Positions 27,921-35,911 of a stretch of 64,000 bases of DNA are shown here, in pieces. The notes under the pieces are model-generated. The model had not been told where the DNA came from. It saw only the letters and a list, made by a program, of their open reading frames with translations, and did no database searches. Each line of letters begins with the position of its first letter. Within the stretch, counting starts at the first letter, position 1. The position numbers and the translations under genes are program-made. This DNA is from Enterococcus raffinosus (lineage in GTDB: Bacteria > Bacillota > Bacilli > Lactobacillales > Enterococcaceae): positions 1 through 64,000 of the forward strand of contig NZ_JXLA01000010.1 in assembly GCF_001886185.1 (NCBI RefSeq). The letters are read 5' to 3'.

Positions 27921-27939
27921 TTGTGAAAAAATTTCTCAA
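27921..27939 (+). promoter_or_regulatory. Rex-like near-palindrome upstream of rnfC
   Basis: TTGTGAAAAAATTTCTCAA is close to an inverted repeat and resembles the Rex consensus TTGTGAA-N4-TTCACAA, with one extra spacer base and one mismatch. Rex senses NADH/NAD. The site lies 171 bases before rnfC in a 330-base gap that otherwise contains an AT-rich promoter-like stretch (TTGAAA at 28040, TATAAT at 28057) and no gene. Confidence 0.35.
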
Positions 27940-28109
27940 TGTTTTATCAAAGATGGTTGAAAGTGGATAGTAATCTGTTATTCTAGGTTAATTTGTTTTG
28001 CAGGTATATATTTTTGAATTAAGATTGTGCTCATTTTCATTGAAAAAACGTGAGTATATAATAATAATTGAGTTACAGAATATTTTCGAATTACAAGGGA
28101 GGTTTGTCT

Positions 28110-29435
28110 ATGGATACAATAACTAAGGCTATCGCAAAGTTTAAAGGAGGCGTTAAGGTTCCCCACAATAAAAACACGGCAGAATATGAAAGCGTTTTTA
28201 TGGAGCCGCCGAAAATTGTAACTATTCCAATGCAACAACATATTGGAGGTGTTTGTACACCGACGGTAAAAAAAGGGGACACTGTTACAGTTGGGCAAGT
28301 TATTGGTGACTCAGAGGCTTTTGTTTCAGCACCAATCCATGCTTCTGTTTCTGGCAAGGTAAAAGGGATCAAACCCATTCTAATGGCGAACGGTCAAATG
28401 TGTGAGGCTATTCATATTGCAAGTGATGGGTTACCAGTAGAGTTCCCAGAACCAACACCGATTAAGATTAATTCTAAGGAAGATTTACTGAAGGCCGCAC
28501 GAGACAGCGGTATTGTAGGGATCGGCGGAGCGGGATTTCCATTGCATGTGAAGTTGAATGTCAAAGAAGATACACCAATTGATACATTGGTGATAAATGG
28601 AGCAGAGTGTGAACCATTTATCACATCTGACTATCGCGAAAGCTTGGAGTATCCGGAACGAATTATCGCAGGAATGCAAGCGTTGATGACTTACTTGAAT
28701 ATTCCTCACGGGGTGATTGGAATTGAAAGTAATAAACCAAAAGGGTTGAAAAAACTCCGGGAGCATTTGAATGAGTTAGCAGATCTTGATCCACGGATTG
28801 ATGTGATGGAGATTCCTTCTTTATATCCTCAAGGGGCGGAAAAAATGTTGGTATATGCAACAACTGGTAGAAAAATTCCACCAGGCAAGCTGCCATCTGA
28901 GGTAGGGTGCTTGATTACGAATATCTCGACAGTCTCTCTTTTACAAAGATACATTGAGATTGGGATGCCACTGACCCATAAAAGAATAACAGTTGATGGA
29001 AATGTTGCGCAGCCAAAAAACGTTGTAGTTCCAGTCGGTACGCCAATTGGTGAGGTTATAAAGTTCTGTGGTGGATTGATTGATGAGCCGAGTAAGATTA
29101 TTTTAGGCGGACCTATGATGGGGATGGCACAATTTTCTACAGAATTGCCGATTACTAAGCAAACGAATGCCATCACAATTTTATCAGCCGAGCAAAGCTT
29201 ACCGGAGGAATCCCCATGTATCCGTTGTGGTCGTTGTGTAGAGGCTTGCCCAATGTCATTGTTGCCTGTACAGATTGAACGCTGCACAAGAAATAATGAT
29301 GTAGCTGGCTTGAAGAATCTGAATGTATCGGCCTGTATGGAATGCGGTTGTTGCGCATTTGTTTGTCCTGCGGGACGTAGACTTGTTCAATCCATGAAAC
29401 GAGCAAAACAGTTAGAAAGGGAGGCTGCTCAATGA
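28110..29435 (+). CDS. rnfC: Rnf complex subunit C (NADH/ferredoxin module)
   Basis: This 441-residue protein is the peripheral RnfC subunit. It has the RnfC N-terminal barrel-sandwich (PMQQHIGGVCTPTVKKGDTV), a flavin/NADH-type nucleotide region with GIGGAGFPLHVKL and NGAECEPFITSDYR, and two C-terminal 4Fe-4S motifs, CIRCGRCVEACP and CMECGCCAFVCP. The start is ATG 28110 behind AGGGAGG. It opens a six-gene cluster in clostridial order and overlaps rnfD by 4 bases. The complex couples ferredoxin:NAD electron transfer to Na+ or H+ pumping. Confidence 0.94.
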   Translation: MDTITKAIAKFKGGVKVPHNKNTAEYESVFMEPPKIVTIPMQQHIGGVCTPTVKKGDTVTVGQVIGDSEAFVSAPIHASVSGKVKGIKPILMANGQMCEAIHIASDGLPVEFPEPTPIKINSKEDLLKAARDSGIVGIGGAGFPLHVKLNVKEDTPIDTLVINGAECEPFITSDYRESLEYPERIIAGMQALMTYLNIPHGVIGIESNKPKGLKKLREHLNELADLDPRIDVMEIPSLYPQGAEKMLVYATTGRKIPPGKLPSEVGCLITNISTVSLLQRYIEIGMPLTHKRITVDGNVAQPKNVVVPVGTPIGEVIKFCGGLIDEPSKIILGGPMMGMAQFSTELPITKQTNAITILSAEQSLPEESPCIRCGRCVEACPMSLLPVQIERCTRNNDVAGLKNLNVSACMECGCCAFVCPAGRRLVQSMKRAKQLEREAAQ

Positions 29436-30373
29436 ACAAATTACCTGTATCCATCTCGCCGCACCTTCACTGTGGACGCAGTAGTCGCAGTATTATGTTA
29501 GATGTGATTATTGCTTTAATTCCAGCAGTCATCGCGTCGACAATTATTTTTGGTTTTCGTGCTCTTATTTTAATTATAGTAACGGTTGGTGCTTGTGTCA
29601 TCAGTGAGTATGTAACGAGAAAGATTCTAAAACGTCCAGACACAATACACAATTTGACAGCGGTTGTTACAGGAATATTGTTAGCATTGAATCTACCCGT
29701 AACGCTGCCCTTTTGGATGGCCATTCTAGGTGGTGTAATCGCAATTGTAATCGTAAAAGAATTCTTTGGAGGGATTGGACAGAACTTCGTAAATCCAGCA
29801 ATTACTGCCCGTATCATCTTGATGATGTCTTTTGCTTCACAGATGAGCACTTGGCAGCCACCATTGAACTATTACATGTTTCAACCAGACGTCATTTCGT
29901 CGGCAACCTACTTTTCAGCTTCTCAGACCGGACAGCCTATCCCTTCACTACTTAATATGTTTCTAGGAGTTCGAGCAGGAAGTTTGGGAGAGACATGTGC
30001 ATTGGCTCTTTTGATCGGAGGGGTTTATTTAGTTGTTCGAAAAGTGATTTCGCCAATTATTCCTCTCTGCTTTATTGGTACCGTAGTTATTTTTTCTACT
30101 ATATTAGGTGGGGATCCTTTGTATCAAATGATGTCTGGGGGATTATTACTAGGAGCTATTTTCATGGCGACTGATTATACAACATCTCCAATTACAAGAA
30201 ATGGCAAAATTATTTTTGGAGTCGGATGTGGAGTTATCACTGTTTTGATCCGTTTCTTCGCTGCGTTGCCAGAGGGTGTTTCCTATGCAATTTTATTGAT
30301 GAATATCCTTGTCCCTCATATTGAGAATCTAACCATTCCTAAGGTTTTTGGTGAGGGGGCGAAGGTAAAATGA
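29432..30373 (+). CDS. rnfD: Rnf complex membrane subunit D
   Basis: This 313-residue protein has about ten membrane helices and is homologous to NqrB/RnfD. The GSLGETCALALLIGG segment corresponds to the conserved GSxGET region, whose Thr carries covalent FMN in this family. MATDYTTSPIT near the C-terminus is another family signature. It overlaps rnfC and rnfG by 4 bases each, which suggests coupled translation. Confidence 0.94.
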   Translation: MNKLPVSISPHLHCGRSSRSIMLDVIIALIPAVIASTIIFGFRALILIIVTVGACVISEYVTRKILKRPDTIHNLTAVVTGILLALNLPVTLPFWMAILGGVIAIVIVKEFFGGIGQNFVNPAITARIILMMSFASQMSTWQPPLNYYMFQPDVISSATYFSASQTGQPIPSLLNMFLGVRAGSLGETCALALLIGGVYLVVRKVISPIIPLCFIGTVVIFSTILGGDPLYQMMSGGLLLGAIFMATDYTTSPITRNGKIIFGVGCGVITVLIRFFAALPEGVSYAILLMNILVPHIENLTIPKVFGEGAKVK

Positions 30374-30933
30374 AACGATCAGGTTCTAAAGTAATTTTTA
30401 CTGATGCGCTTTGTTTATTTATCATTTGTCTGGTCATCACTTTTGCTGTCGCAGGAACACGGGCTATGTTTAAGGAGCGTATTGCAAAGCAAGAATGGGA
30501 GCAGACGCAAAGTGTTATGAGTCAGTTGATTAAAGCAGATGATTTTCAAGAAGTTAAAGTGACTGGAGAAAATCAAGGCTATAAGGCACTGGACTCTTCA
30601 GGTAAGATTTTGGGGTATCTCTTTGTGACTAAATCATATGGCTATGGCAGTGATGTAAGTGTTATGAGTGCTGTTGAGAATGGAAAAATTGTCGGGGTAA
30701 ATGTTTTAGACGCTTCAAATGAAACCCCTGGACTCGGACAAAACGTCACAAAAAAAGAATTTGCGGATCAATTTTCTGGTCTTAATGAGACGCTAGAAGT
30801 TGTCAAGAATTCTCCTTCGAGTAAAAACCAAGTCGAAGCAGTCACAGGAGCAACCAAATCTTCTAATGCTGTAGCCACATCGGTCAAAGAAGCACTTGCG
30901 TTGTTTGAGCAAGTGACTAAGTCAGAGAAATAG
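30370..30933 (+). CDS. rnfG: Rnf complex flavoprotein subunit G
   Basis: This 187-residue protein has one N-terminal membrane helix (about 11-31) and an extracytoplasmic FMN-binding domain. The flavinylation motif TGATKSS is at residues 159-165, with Thr162 the expected FMN attachment site. Attachment requires an ApbE flavin transferase, which is not encoded in the window. It is separated from rnfE by 12 bases. Confidence 0.93.
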   Translation: MKRSGSKVIFTDALCLFIICLVITFAVAGTRAMFKERIAKQEWEQTQSVMSQLIKADDFQEVKVTGENQGYKALDSSGKILGYLFVTKSYGYGSDVSVMSAVENGKIVGVNVLDASNETPGLGQNVTKKEFADQFSGLNETLEVVKNSPSSKNQVEAVTGATKSSNAVATSVKEALALFEQVTKSEK

Positions 30934-30945
30934 GAGGGAGAACTA

Positions 30946-31623
30946 GTGGAAAAAGAAAAAGCATCAGCTATTTTTAGTAAAGGCTTAATCAAGGAAAATC
31001 CTGTCCTGCGTCTCATGTTAGGGACTTGTCCAACATTGGCAGTTACCACATCAGCTATTAACGGAATAGGAATGGGGATTGCAGCGACAGTAGTTCTTTT
31101 AGGCTCCAATGTCGTAATTTCTCTCTTACGTAAAGTAATTCCTGACCGTGTCCGTATTCCAGCATTTATTACCATTATCGCGGGCTTTGTGACGGTGGTT
31201 CAATTAGTAGTAAAGGCGTTGGCTCCCGCCTTAGATGCAACGTTGGGAATCTATTTACCTTTAATCGTAGTGAACTGTATTATCCTAGGGCGGGCAGAAG
31301 CTTATGCCAAAGACCACACAGTACTTCATTCAGCATTAGATGGCTTAGGTATGGGAGTCGGATTCACGATGGCGCTTCTTTGTATGGGAGGAATTCGCGA
31401 ATTGTTTGGCAGTGGTACCTTGTTTGGGATGCCGATTACTGCAGGAGTGGTTCCGCCGATGACAATCATGCTCTTGCCGCCAGGTGGATTTTTCGTTTTT
31501 GGAATGCTGGTTATGGCGGCGAATAAGTTAAGTGATCGCAAAACAAAAGAAATCGATTGTACAGCATGTCCCATCGCTGAAGCCTGTACGACAGTTTGTG
31601 ATGAAAAGGCGGGTGATCAGTAA
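30946..31623 (+). CDS. rnfE: Rnf complex membrane subunit E
   Basis: This 225-residue six-helix protein belongs to the RnfA/RnfE/NqrD/NqrE family, with ENPVLRLMLGTCPTLAVT and GMGVGFTMALLCMGGIRELFG. The cysteine in LGTCPTLA pairs with that of RnfA to bind the membrane Fe-S centre in this family. It starts at GTG 30946 after a GGAGGGAG site. The tail has a CTACPIAEACTTVC stretch that is unusually cysteine-rich. Confidence 0.92.
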   Translation: MEKEKASAIFSKGLIKENPVLRLMLGTCPTLAVTTSAINGIGMGIAATVVLLGSNVVISLLRKVIPDRVRIPAFITIIAGFVTVVQLVVKALAPALDATLGIYLPLIVVNCIILGRAEAYAKDHTVLHSALDGLGMGVGFTMALLCMGGIRELFGSGTLFGMPITAGVVPPMTIMLLPPGGFFVFGMLVMAANKLSDRKTKEIDCTACPIAEACTTVCDEKAGDQ

Positions 31624-32213
31624 TGCAGATTTTTGTAACGATTTTAGTAGCAGGGATTTTGACCGATAATTTTGTGTTATCGCAGTTTTTAGGTATTTGT
31701 CCATTTTTAGGAGTGTCTAAGAAATTAGATACGGCGGTCGGCATGTCATTGGCGGTAACCTTCGTTATGGTATTAGCAACATTAGTGACGTATCCAATAT
31801 ATGCTTCTCTATTGATTCCGTTGGGTTTGGATTATTTGCAGACAATCGTTTTTATTTTAACGATTGCTGCATTGGTGCAGCTAGTAGAGGTTGTGATGAA
31901 ACGCTACATGACTTCACTTTACAATGCATTAGGCATCTATTTACCTTTAATCACCACAAACTGTGCGGTATTAGGTGTAACGATTCTGAATTTTTCTAAA
32001 AATTATTCGTTCATACAATCAATGGTCAATTCCTTTGCAGCGGGTGTCGGATTTTTAGTTGCTATGGTTATCTTTGCTGGTGTACGTGGACGACTTGAAG
32101 GAAATGATATTCCAGATTCTTTGCAAGGGTTACCTATAACATTGATTGCTGCGGCTATTGTTTCATTATCATTTCTTGGTTTTGCCGGTTTGGCAGAAGG
32201 ATTATTCCGTTAA
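31623..32213 (+). CDS. rnfA: Rnf complex membrane subunit A
   Basis: This 196-residue six-helix protein is the RnfA partner of RnfE, with DNFVLSQFLGICPFLGVSKKLDTA near the N-terminus and YLPLITTNCAVLGVTI in the middle. Both cysteine-containing half-helices expected to hold the membrane-embedded cluster are present. Its ATG overlaps the rnfE stop by one base. Confidence 0.94.
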   Translation: MQIFVTILVAGILTDNFVLSQFLGICPFLGVSKKLDTAVGMSLAVTFVMVLATLVTYPIYASLLIPLGLDYLQTIVFILTIAALVQLVEVVMKRYMTSLYNALGIYLPLITTNCAVLGVTILNFSKNYSFIQSMVNSFAAGVGFLVAMVIFAGVRGRLEGNDIPDSLQGLPITLIAAAIVSLSFLGFAGLAEGLFR

Positions 32214-32226
32214 GGGAGGAGAAAAA

Positions 32227-33039
32227 ATGACAGAAATCATGATACCCATTGGCATTGTCAGCGTTATGGGATTGATCGCAGGGGTCATTCTTTCACTCGC
32301 AACGATCATTTTTCATAAACCGGTTGATGAAAAAGAAGAAGCTTTACGAGGTGCTCTACCCGGAATCAATTGCGGTGCTTGTGGTTTTTCTGGCTGTGAT
32401 GGATATGCAAAAGCAATGGCAGAGGGGAATGCAGGGGCCACTAATTGTACCCCTGGAGGAGCATCAACACGCCAAGCATTATCAGAGATTCTAGGTGTCG
32501 AAGTTGACGATGTACAAAAAATCGCGGCATTTGTCCGATGTAATGGAACCTGTGAGTTTACAAATAGCAAAATGGATTATACTGGGACGACTACTTGCTA
32601 TGGAGCGAATCAAATTTTTGGCGGACCGCAGGATTGTCGATTTGGGTGTATGGGATTTGGTGACTGCGCGGCAGTTTGCGAATACGATGCGCTTCATATT
32701 ATTGATGGGGTTGCAAAGGTAGACCCAGACAAATGTGTTGGTTGCTTGAAATGTATTAACGCATGCCCTAAAAATTTGATAAAAATGCTGCCAGCAGAAA
32801 ATACATCAATCGTTTCTTGTTCGAATCAAGATAAAGGCGGCAGTGTCCGAAAAATTTGCGATGTTGGTTGTATCACCTGCAATCGTTGTGTGAAAGCTTG
32901 TCCACAAAAAGCCATTAAAATGGAAAATAATGTAGCAGTAATTGATCCAGATATTTGTATTAATTGCGGCGACTGTATAGAGGCTTGCCCGCAAAATTGT
33001 ATTTTGAAGATGCCAGTAAAAGAAAAGGTTCCAAATTGA
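32227..33039 (+). CDS. rnfB: Rnf complex ferredoxin-like subunit B
   Basis: This 270-residue protein has an N-terminal membrane helix, the RnfB Fe-S domain (GINCGACGFSGCDGYAKA), a CRFGCMGFGDC region, and three further motifs CVGCLKCINACP, CITCNRCVKACP and CINCGDCIEACP. This multi-cluster form resembles clostridial and acetogen RnfB, the entry point for electrons from reduced ferredoxin. The start is ATG 32227 behind GGGAGGAG. It is the last rnf gene; no rnfH is present. Confidence 0.94.
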   Translation: MTEIMIPIGIVSVMGLIAGVILSLATIIFHKPVDEKEEALRGALPGINCGACGFSGCDGYAKAMAEGNAGATNCTPGGASTRQALSEILGVEVDDVQKIAAFVRCNGTCEFTNSKMDYTGTTTCYGANQIFGGPQDCRFGCMGFGDCAAVCEYDALHIIDGVAKVDPDKCVGCLKCINACPKNLIKMLPAENTSIVSCSNQDKGGSVRKICDVGCITCNRCVKACPQKAIKMENNVAVIDPDICINCGDCIEACPQNCILKMPVKEKVPN

Positions 33040-33102
33040 TTTCTTACTTAATTGGAGATCCTTTTCATTTTCTACTATTCTTTAAAGAAGGCAGGTATTG
33101 AA

Positions 33103-33813
33103 TTGAGATTAATAGTAACAGAAAATTATGAGACATTAAGCCAACTTACGGCAGATATTATTTTAATGAAATGGGCGGAGAATCGTCGTATGAACTTGGC
33201 GTTAACTGCAGGTTCTTCTCCTAAGCGTGCCTATAAGATCTTGGCTGATCGGTTAAAGCAAGTGGACTTTGATAAGAGCTTGGCACATTTTTATAATTTT
33301 GATGAAATCACTTTGATGAATCAAAAATACGGGTTGACAATGCAAGCCCTACAAGAAGAGCTATATCACCCGCTAGGAATTAAAGATGAGAACATTGAAG
33401 TTTTAGACGCAAAGAACTATCAGACTTACGATCGAAAAATTGCTGAGGATGGCGGTTTAGATCTTGTATTGATGGGAATTGGTAATGATGGTCACTTTTG
33501 TGGGAATATGCCAGAATTTATGTCCTTTGATTATGGGGTGTATCGTGTCCCTATTGATCCTGCAGATGAGATGTACAAGCTAATCGATGGGATGACGCCT
33601 TATACACCAGGAAAAGAGATGGTCACATTTGGTACTCAAACGATTCTAGGGGCGAAAGAACTAGTGTTAATAGCTAGTGGTGAAAAGAAGGCATCTATTA
33701 TTAAACAAGCTTTAGAAGGACCGATAACAGAGGATGTGCCGGCATCAGTTTTGCGCCTGCATCCTAATGTGACAGTGCTTTTAGATAAAGAGGCTGCAAT
33801 TTATTTAGATTAA
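33103..33813 (+). CDS. NagB/6-phosphogluconolactonase-family protein with altered active site
   Basis: This protein of about 236 residues has the NagB/RpiA/SOL fold, with LALTAGSSPKRAY (phosphate loop), FYNFDEI (catalytic Asp) and GIGNDGHFCGNMPE. In glucosamine-6-phosphate deaminase the last motif is normally DGHIAFNEP; here Met replaces the catalytic Glu while Asp and His remain. A true deaminase is therefore uncertain, and another sugar-phosphate substrate is possible. TTG 33103 is preferred because AGAAGG precedes it and the length fits; TTG 33052 gives 253 residues. It lies 63 bases after rnfB and probably shares the transcript. Confidence 0.72.
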   Translation: MRLIVTENYETLSQLTADIILMKWAENRRMNLALTAGSSPKRAYKILADRLKQVDFDKSLAHFYNFDEITLMNQKYGLTMQALQEELYHPLGIKDENIEVLDAKNYQTYDRKIAEDGGLDLVLMGIGNDGHFCGNMPEFMSFDYGVYRVPIDPADEMYKLIDGMTPYTPGKEMVTFGTQTILGAKELVLIASGEKKASIIKQALEGPITEDVPASVLRLHPNVTVLLDKEAAIYLD

Positions 33814-33855
33814 AATAATGTATTAAGCTTTGAAAATGAAATTCAAACAATCTAT

Positions 33856-33899
33856 AAAAGACTAAAGGGAGCCCTTGATAGGCTCCCTTTAGTCTTTTA
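33856..33899. terminator. Strong bidirectional terminator
   Basis: An uninterrupted stem of about 18 bp (AAAAGACTAAAGGGAGCC with its complement) with a 7-base loop lies between the NagB-like gene and the convergent MFS gene, and overlaps the end of the latter. T-rich tails are present on both strands. Confidence 0.93.
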
Positions 33900-35102
33900 T
33901 AGATTCTCTTCGCTTTCTTCCTCTTCTACTGTTTCAAAGTATTGTGAATGAACTTTAACCAATATAATTCCAATCAGGACCATAGCACTGGCAATATAGA
34001 AAGTGTAGTTGCCCCCGAACTTTGCACCGATCATTCCTGCGACAAACGGTGCTAATGAACCACCGAAGAAACGAACAAAGCTATAAGTAGAGGAAGCAAT
34101 GTTGCGTTTGATACCTGGAATTTCCATCGCGATAGTAGTCATCAGTGTATTAATGATTCCTTGGAAGAAGCCCGCTACGATTAAAGCCGCTGCAACAAGT
34201 GTCGGCTGATCCGCATTAATCCCCATTAACAGCAAGCAAATGACAAATCCAATAAAACCAATCATCAAAGTATAAAAGGTACCAATTTTTCTTTCAAATC
34301 GTGTTGCTAGGAAAATTGAGGAAATTGCTAACAAAATTCCCCACCCAAAAAAAGTTATGCCAATTTCCATTTCTGAAAAGTTAGGCATCAAGAAAGGGGC
34401 ATACGCGAGTAAAGTAAAAAAGCCAAAATTATATAGTAAGGCAATCAAACCGATAGAGCGTAATTTATGATTTTTCATAGCTTTAGCACCGGCAAAAAAA
34501 TCAATTTTTTCTTTGGTACTATCCTTAGGTTCTTTAAACATGATCGATATTGATAAAAAGGAGATCAGCATCAGAATGGATACACCAGCAAAAGGCAATC
34601 GCCAAGAGACAGAACCGAGTGAACCACCAACAAGTGGTCCAATTGACATTCCCAATCCCATTGCAGCTTCATAAAGCATGATTGATTTTTCTGTTTGACC
34701 GATTAAAACACTAACGATTGCGGACAACGCGGTTGAAATAAATAACGCGTTTCCTAATCCCCAACCAGCTCTAAAGTAGATTAAAGCATTGATTGTATTA
34801 GATAATCCAGCAAAAAGTGCAAAAACGATAATAATAAATAGTCCTAACATTAAGGTTTTCTTCATACCAATTCGGCTAGAAACAAAACCAGTAAATAGCA
34901 TAACAATTCCCGTTACCATCATATAACTAGTAAACAAGAGCGTTGTTTGAGCTGGTGTAGCTTGTAAAGATTTGGCGATCGAATTCAAAATGGGATCTAC
35001 TAACCCGATTCCCATAAAAGCGATCATGCAAGCAAATGCGACGACATACGCAGCTTTGCCATTTTCTTTTTCCGTTACTAAGTTTTCATTTAAATTTTCC
35101 AT
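33897..35102 (-). CDS. MFS transporter (drug-efflux type)
   Basis: This 401-residue protein has twelve membrane helices and major-facilitator features such as GFVSSRIGMKKTLMLG after helix 2 and the GPLVGGSLG motif in helix 5 typical of DHA1 drug exporters. The start is ATG 35102 with GGTGA four bases upstream; an earlier in-frame ATG (35120) lacks a site. The substrate is unknown. A PadR regulator lies just upstream on the same strand, separated by a terminator, so the transporter has its own promoter (TTGACA, 35154-35149). Confidence 0.85.
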   Translation of the reverse strand: MENLNENLVTEKENGKAAYVVAFACMIAFMGIGLVDPILNSIAKSLQATPAQTTLLFTSYMMVTGIVMLFTGFVSSRIGMKKTLMLGLFIIIVFALFAGLSNTINALIYFRAGWGLGNALFISTALSAIVSVLIGQTEKSIMLYEAAMGLGMSIGPLVGGSLGSVSWRLPFAGVSILMLISFLSISIMFKEPKDSTKEKIDFFAGAKAMKNHKLRSIGLIALLYNFGFFTLLAYAPFLMPNFSEMEIGITFFGWGILLAISSIFLATRFERKIGTFYTLMIGFIGFVICLLLMGINADQPTLVAAALIVAGFFQGIINTLMTTIAMEIPGIKRNIASSTYSFVRFFGGSLAPFVAGMIGAKFGGNYTFYIASAMVLIGIILVKVHSQYFETVEEEESEENL

Positions 35103-35128
35103 TAGGTCACCACTTTCCATTCAATAGT

Positions 35129-35178
35129 TTAATCATAATGTTTATTTGTGTCAATATTTACATAAATAAATTTACATA
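35129..35178 (-). promoter_or_regulatory. Promoter and repeat region of the MFS gene
   Basis: On the minus strand TTGACA is followed 17 bases later by TAAACT. TTTACATA occurs twice on the plus strand (35157-35164 and 35171-35178), and TTAATCATAATGTTTATT (35130-35147) resembles a segment in the PadR gene promoter (near 35790-35806). These are candidate PadR sites. Confidence 0.45.
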
Positions 35179-35189
35179 TAATTTCTGGT

Positions 35190-35222
35190 AAAAAAACACA
35201 GCTTTTAAAGAAAAGCTGTGTT
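35190..35222 (-). terminator. Terminator after the second PadR gene
   Basis: AACACAGCTTTT (35195-35206) pairs perfectly with AAAAGCTGTGTT (35211-35222); on the minus strand a run of T follows. Confidence 0.9.
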
Positions 35223-35229
35223 AACATGA

Positions 35230-35757
35230 TTATTCAGTAAAATACTCTTCGATTTTTTCTTCTGCCCATTCGCACCAATAAAGTTCTTCCTTGCATAAAC
35301 GAATCTTTCGTTCAACAATTAATTCTCTTCCAAAATTTTTTTTATACTCTTCTCCAGTGAGATCGTTCAAATTGTTCAGTACTTTTGAGTACTCACTTAA
35401 TTGCTCGTTGAAAAGTTGTTTACGTTCCATAATCAAAAATTTAGCAGTGTCACGATCTAATGCGGATATAGTAAAGATTTTTGCCAAGAACTCATCTTTT
35501 TGAGACGGTGTAGGACTTTTTATAAGTACCCATTCCTTTACTAATTTTTTTCCCGATGCAGTAATATCATAGACTTTACGTTTTCCATCAGGAATATCAA
35601 TAATTTCGATTAACCCTTGTTTGCGTAATTCTTTTAACGTCGGGTAAATCTGACTATGATGCGCCTCCCAAAAAAGATTCAAAAAACGCTTTAATTCATA
35701 GCCAGTTAGAGGTGACCGAACAAGCATAGCTAAAACAACGTAACTAATTGTATTCAT
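35230..35757 (-). CDS. PadR-family regulator adjacent to an MFS gene (second copy)
   Basis: This 175-residue protein has the PadR winged helix (residues 4-75, with YVVLAMLVRSPLTGYELKRFL and SQIYPTLKELRKQGLIE) and a C-terminal Vir_act_alpha_C-type helical domain. Such PadR regulators often repress a nearby efflux pump and respond to its substrates. The downstream MFS gene is its obvious target, by inference. It differs clearly from the PadR at 23212-23736. Confidence 0.9.
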   Translation of the reverse strand: MNTISYVVLAMLVRSPLTGYELKRFLNLFWEAHHSQIYPTLKELRKQGLIEIIDIPDGKRKVYDITASGKKLVKEWVLIKSPTPSQKDEFLAKIFTISALDRDTAKFLIMERKQLFNEQLSEYSKVLNNLNDLTGEEYKKNFGRELIVERKIRLCKEELYWCEWAEEKIEEYFTE

Positions 35758-35911
35758 GACATGCTCCTTTTGTGTGAAAGGTTTCGTTTTTAATTCATGT
35801 TTATTGTATCATTATTTAGATAAATAGCATGAAAAAGAATGACTTTCAGACTTGCGGCGGATGTTTTTTCTTTTTATCTTTAATAAACTTGTTTTAGAGA
35901 GGAAGATCGTC

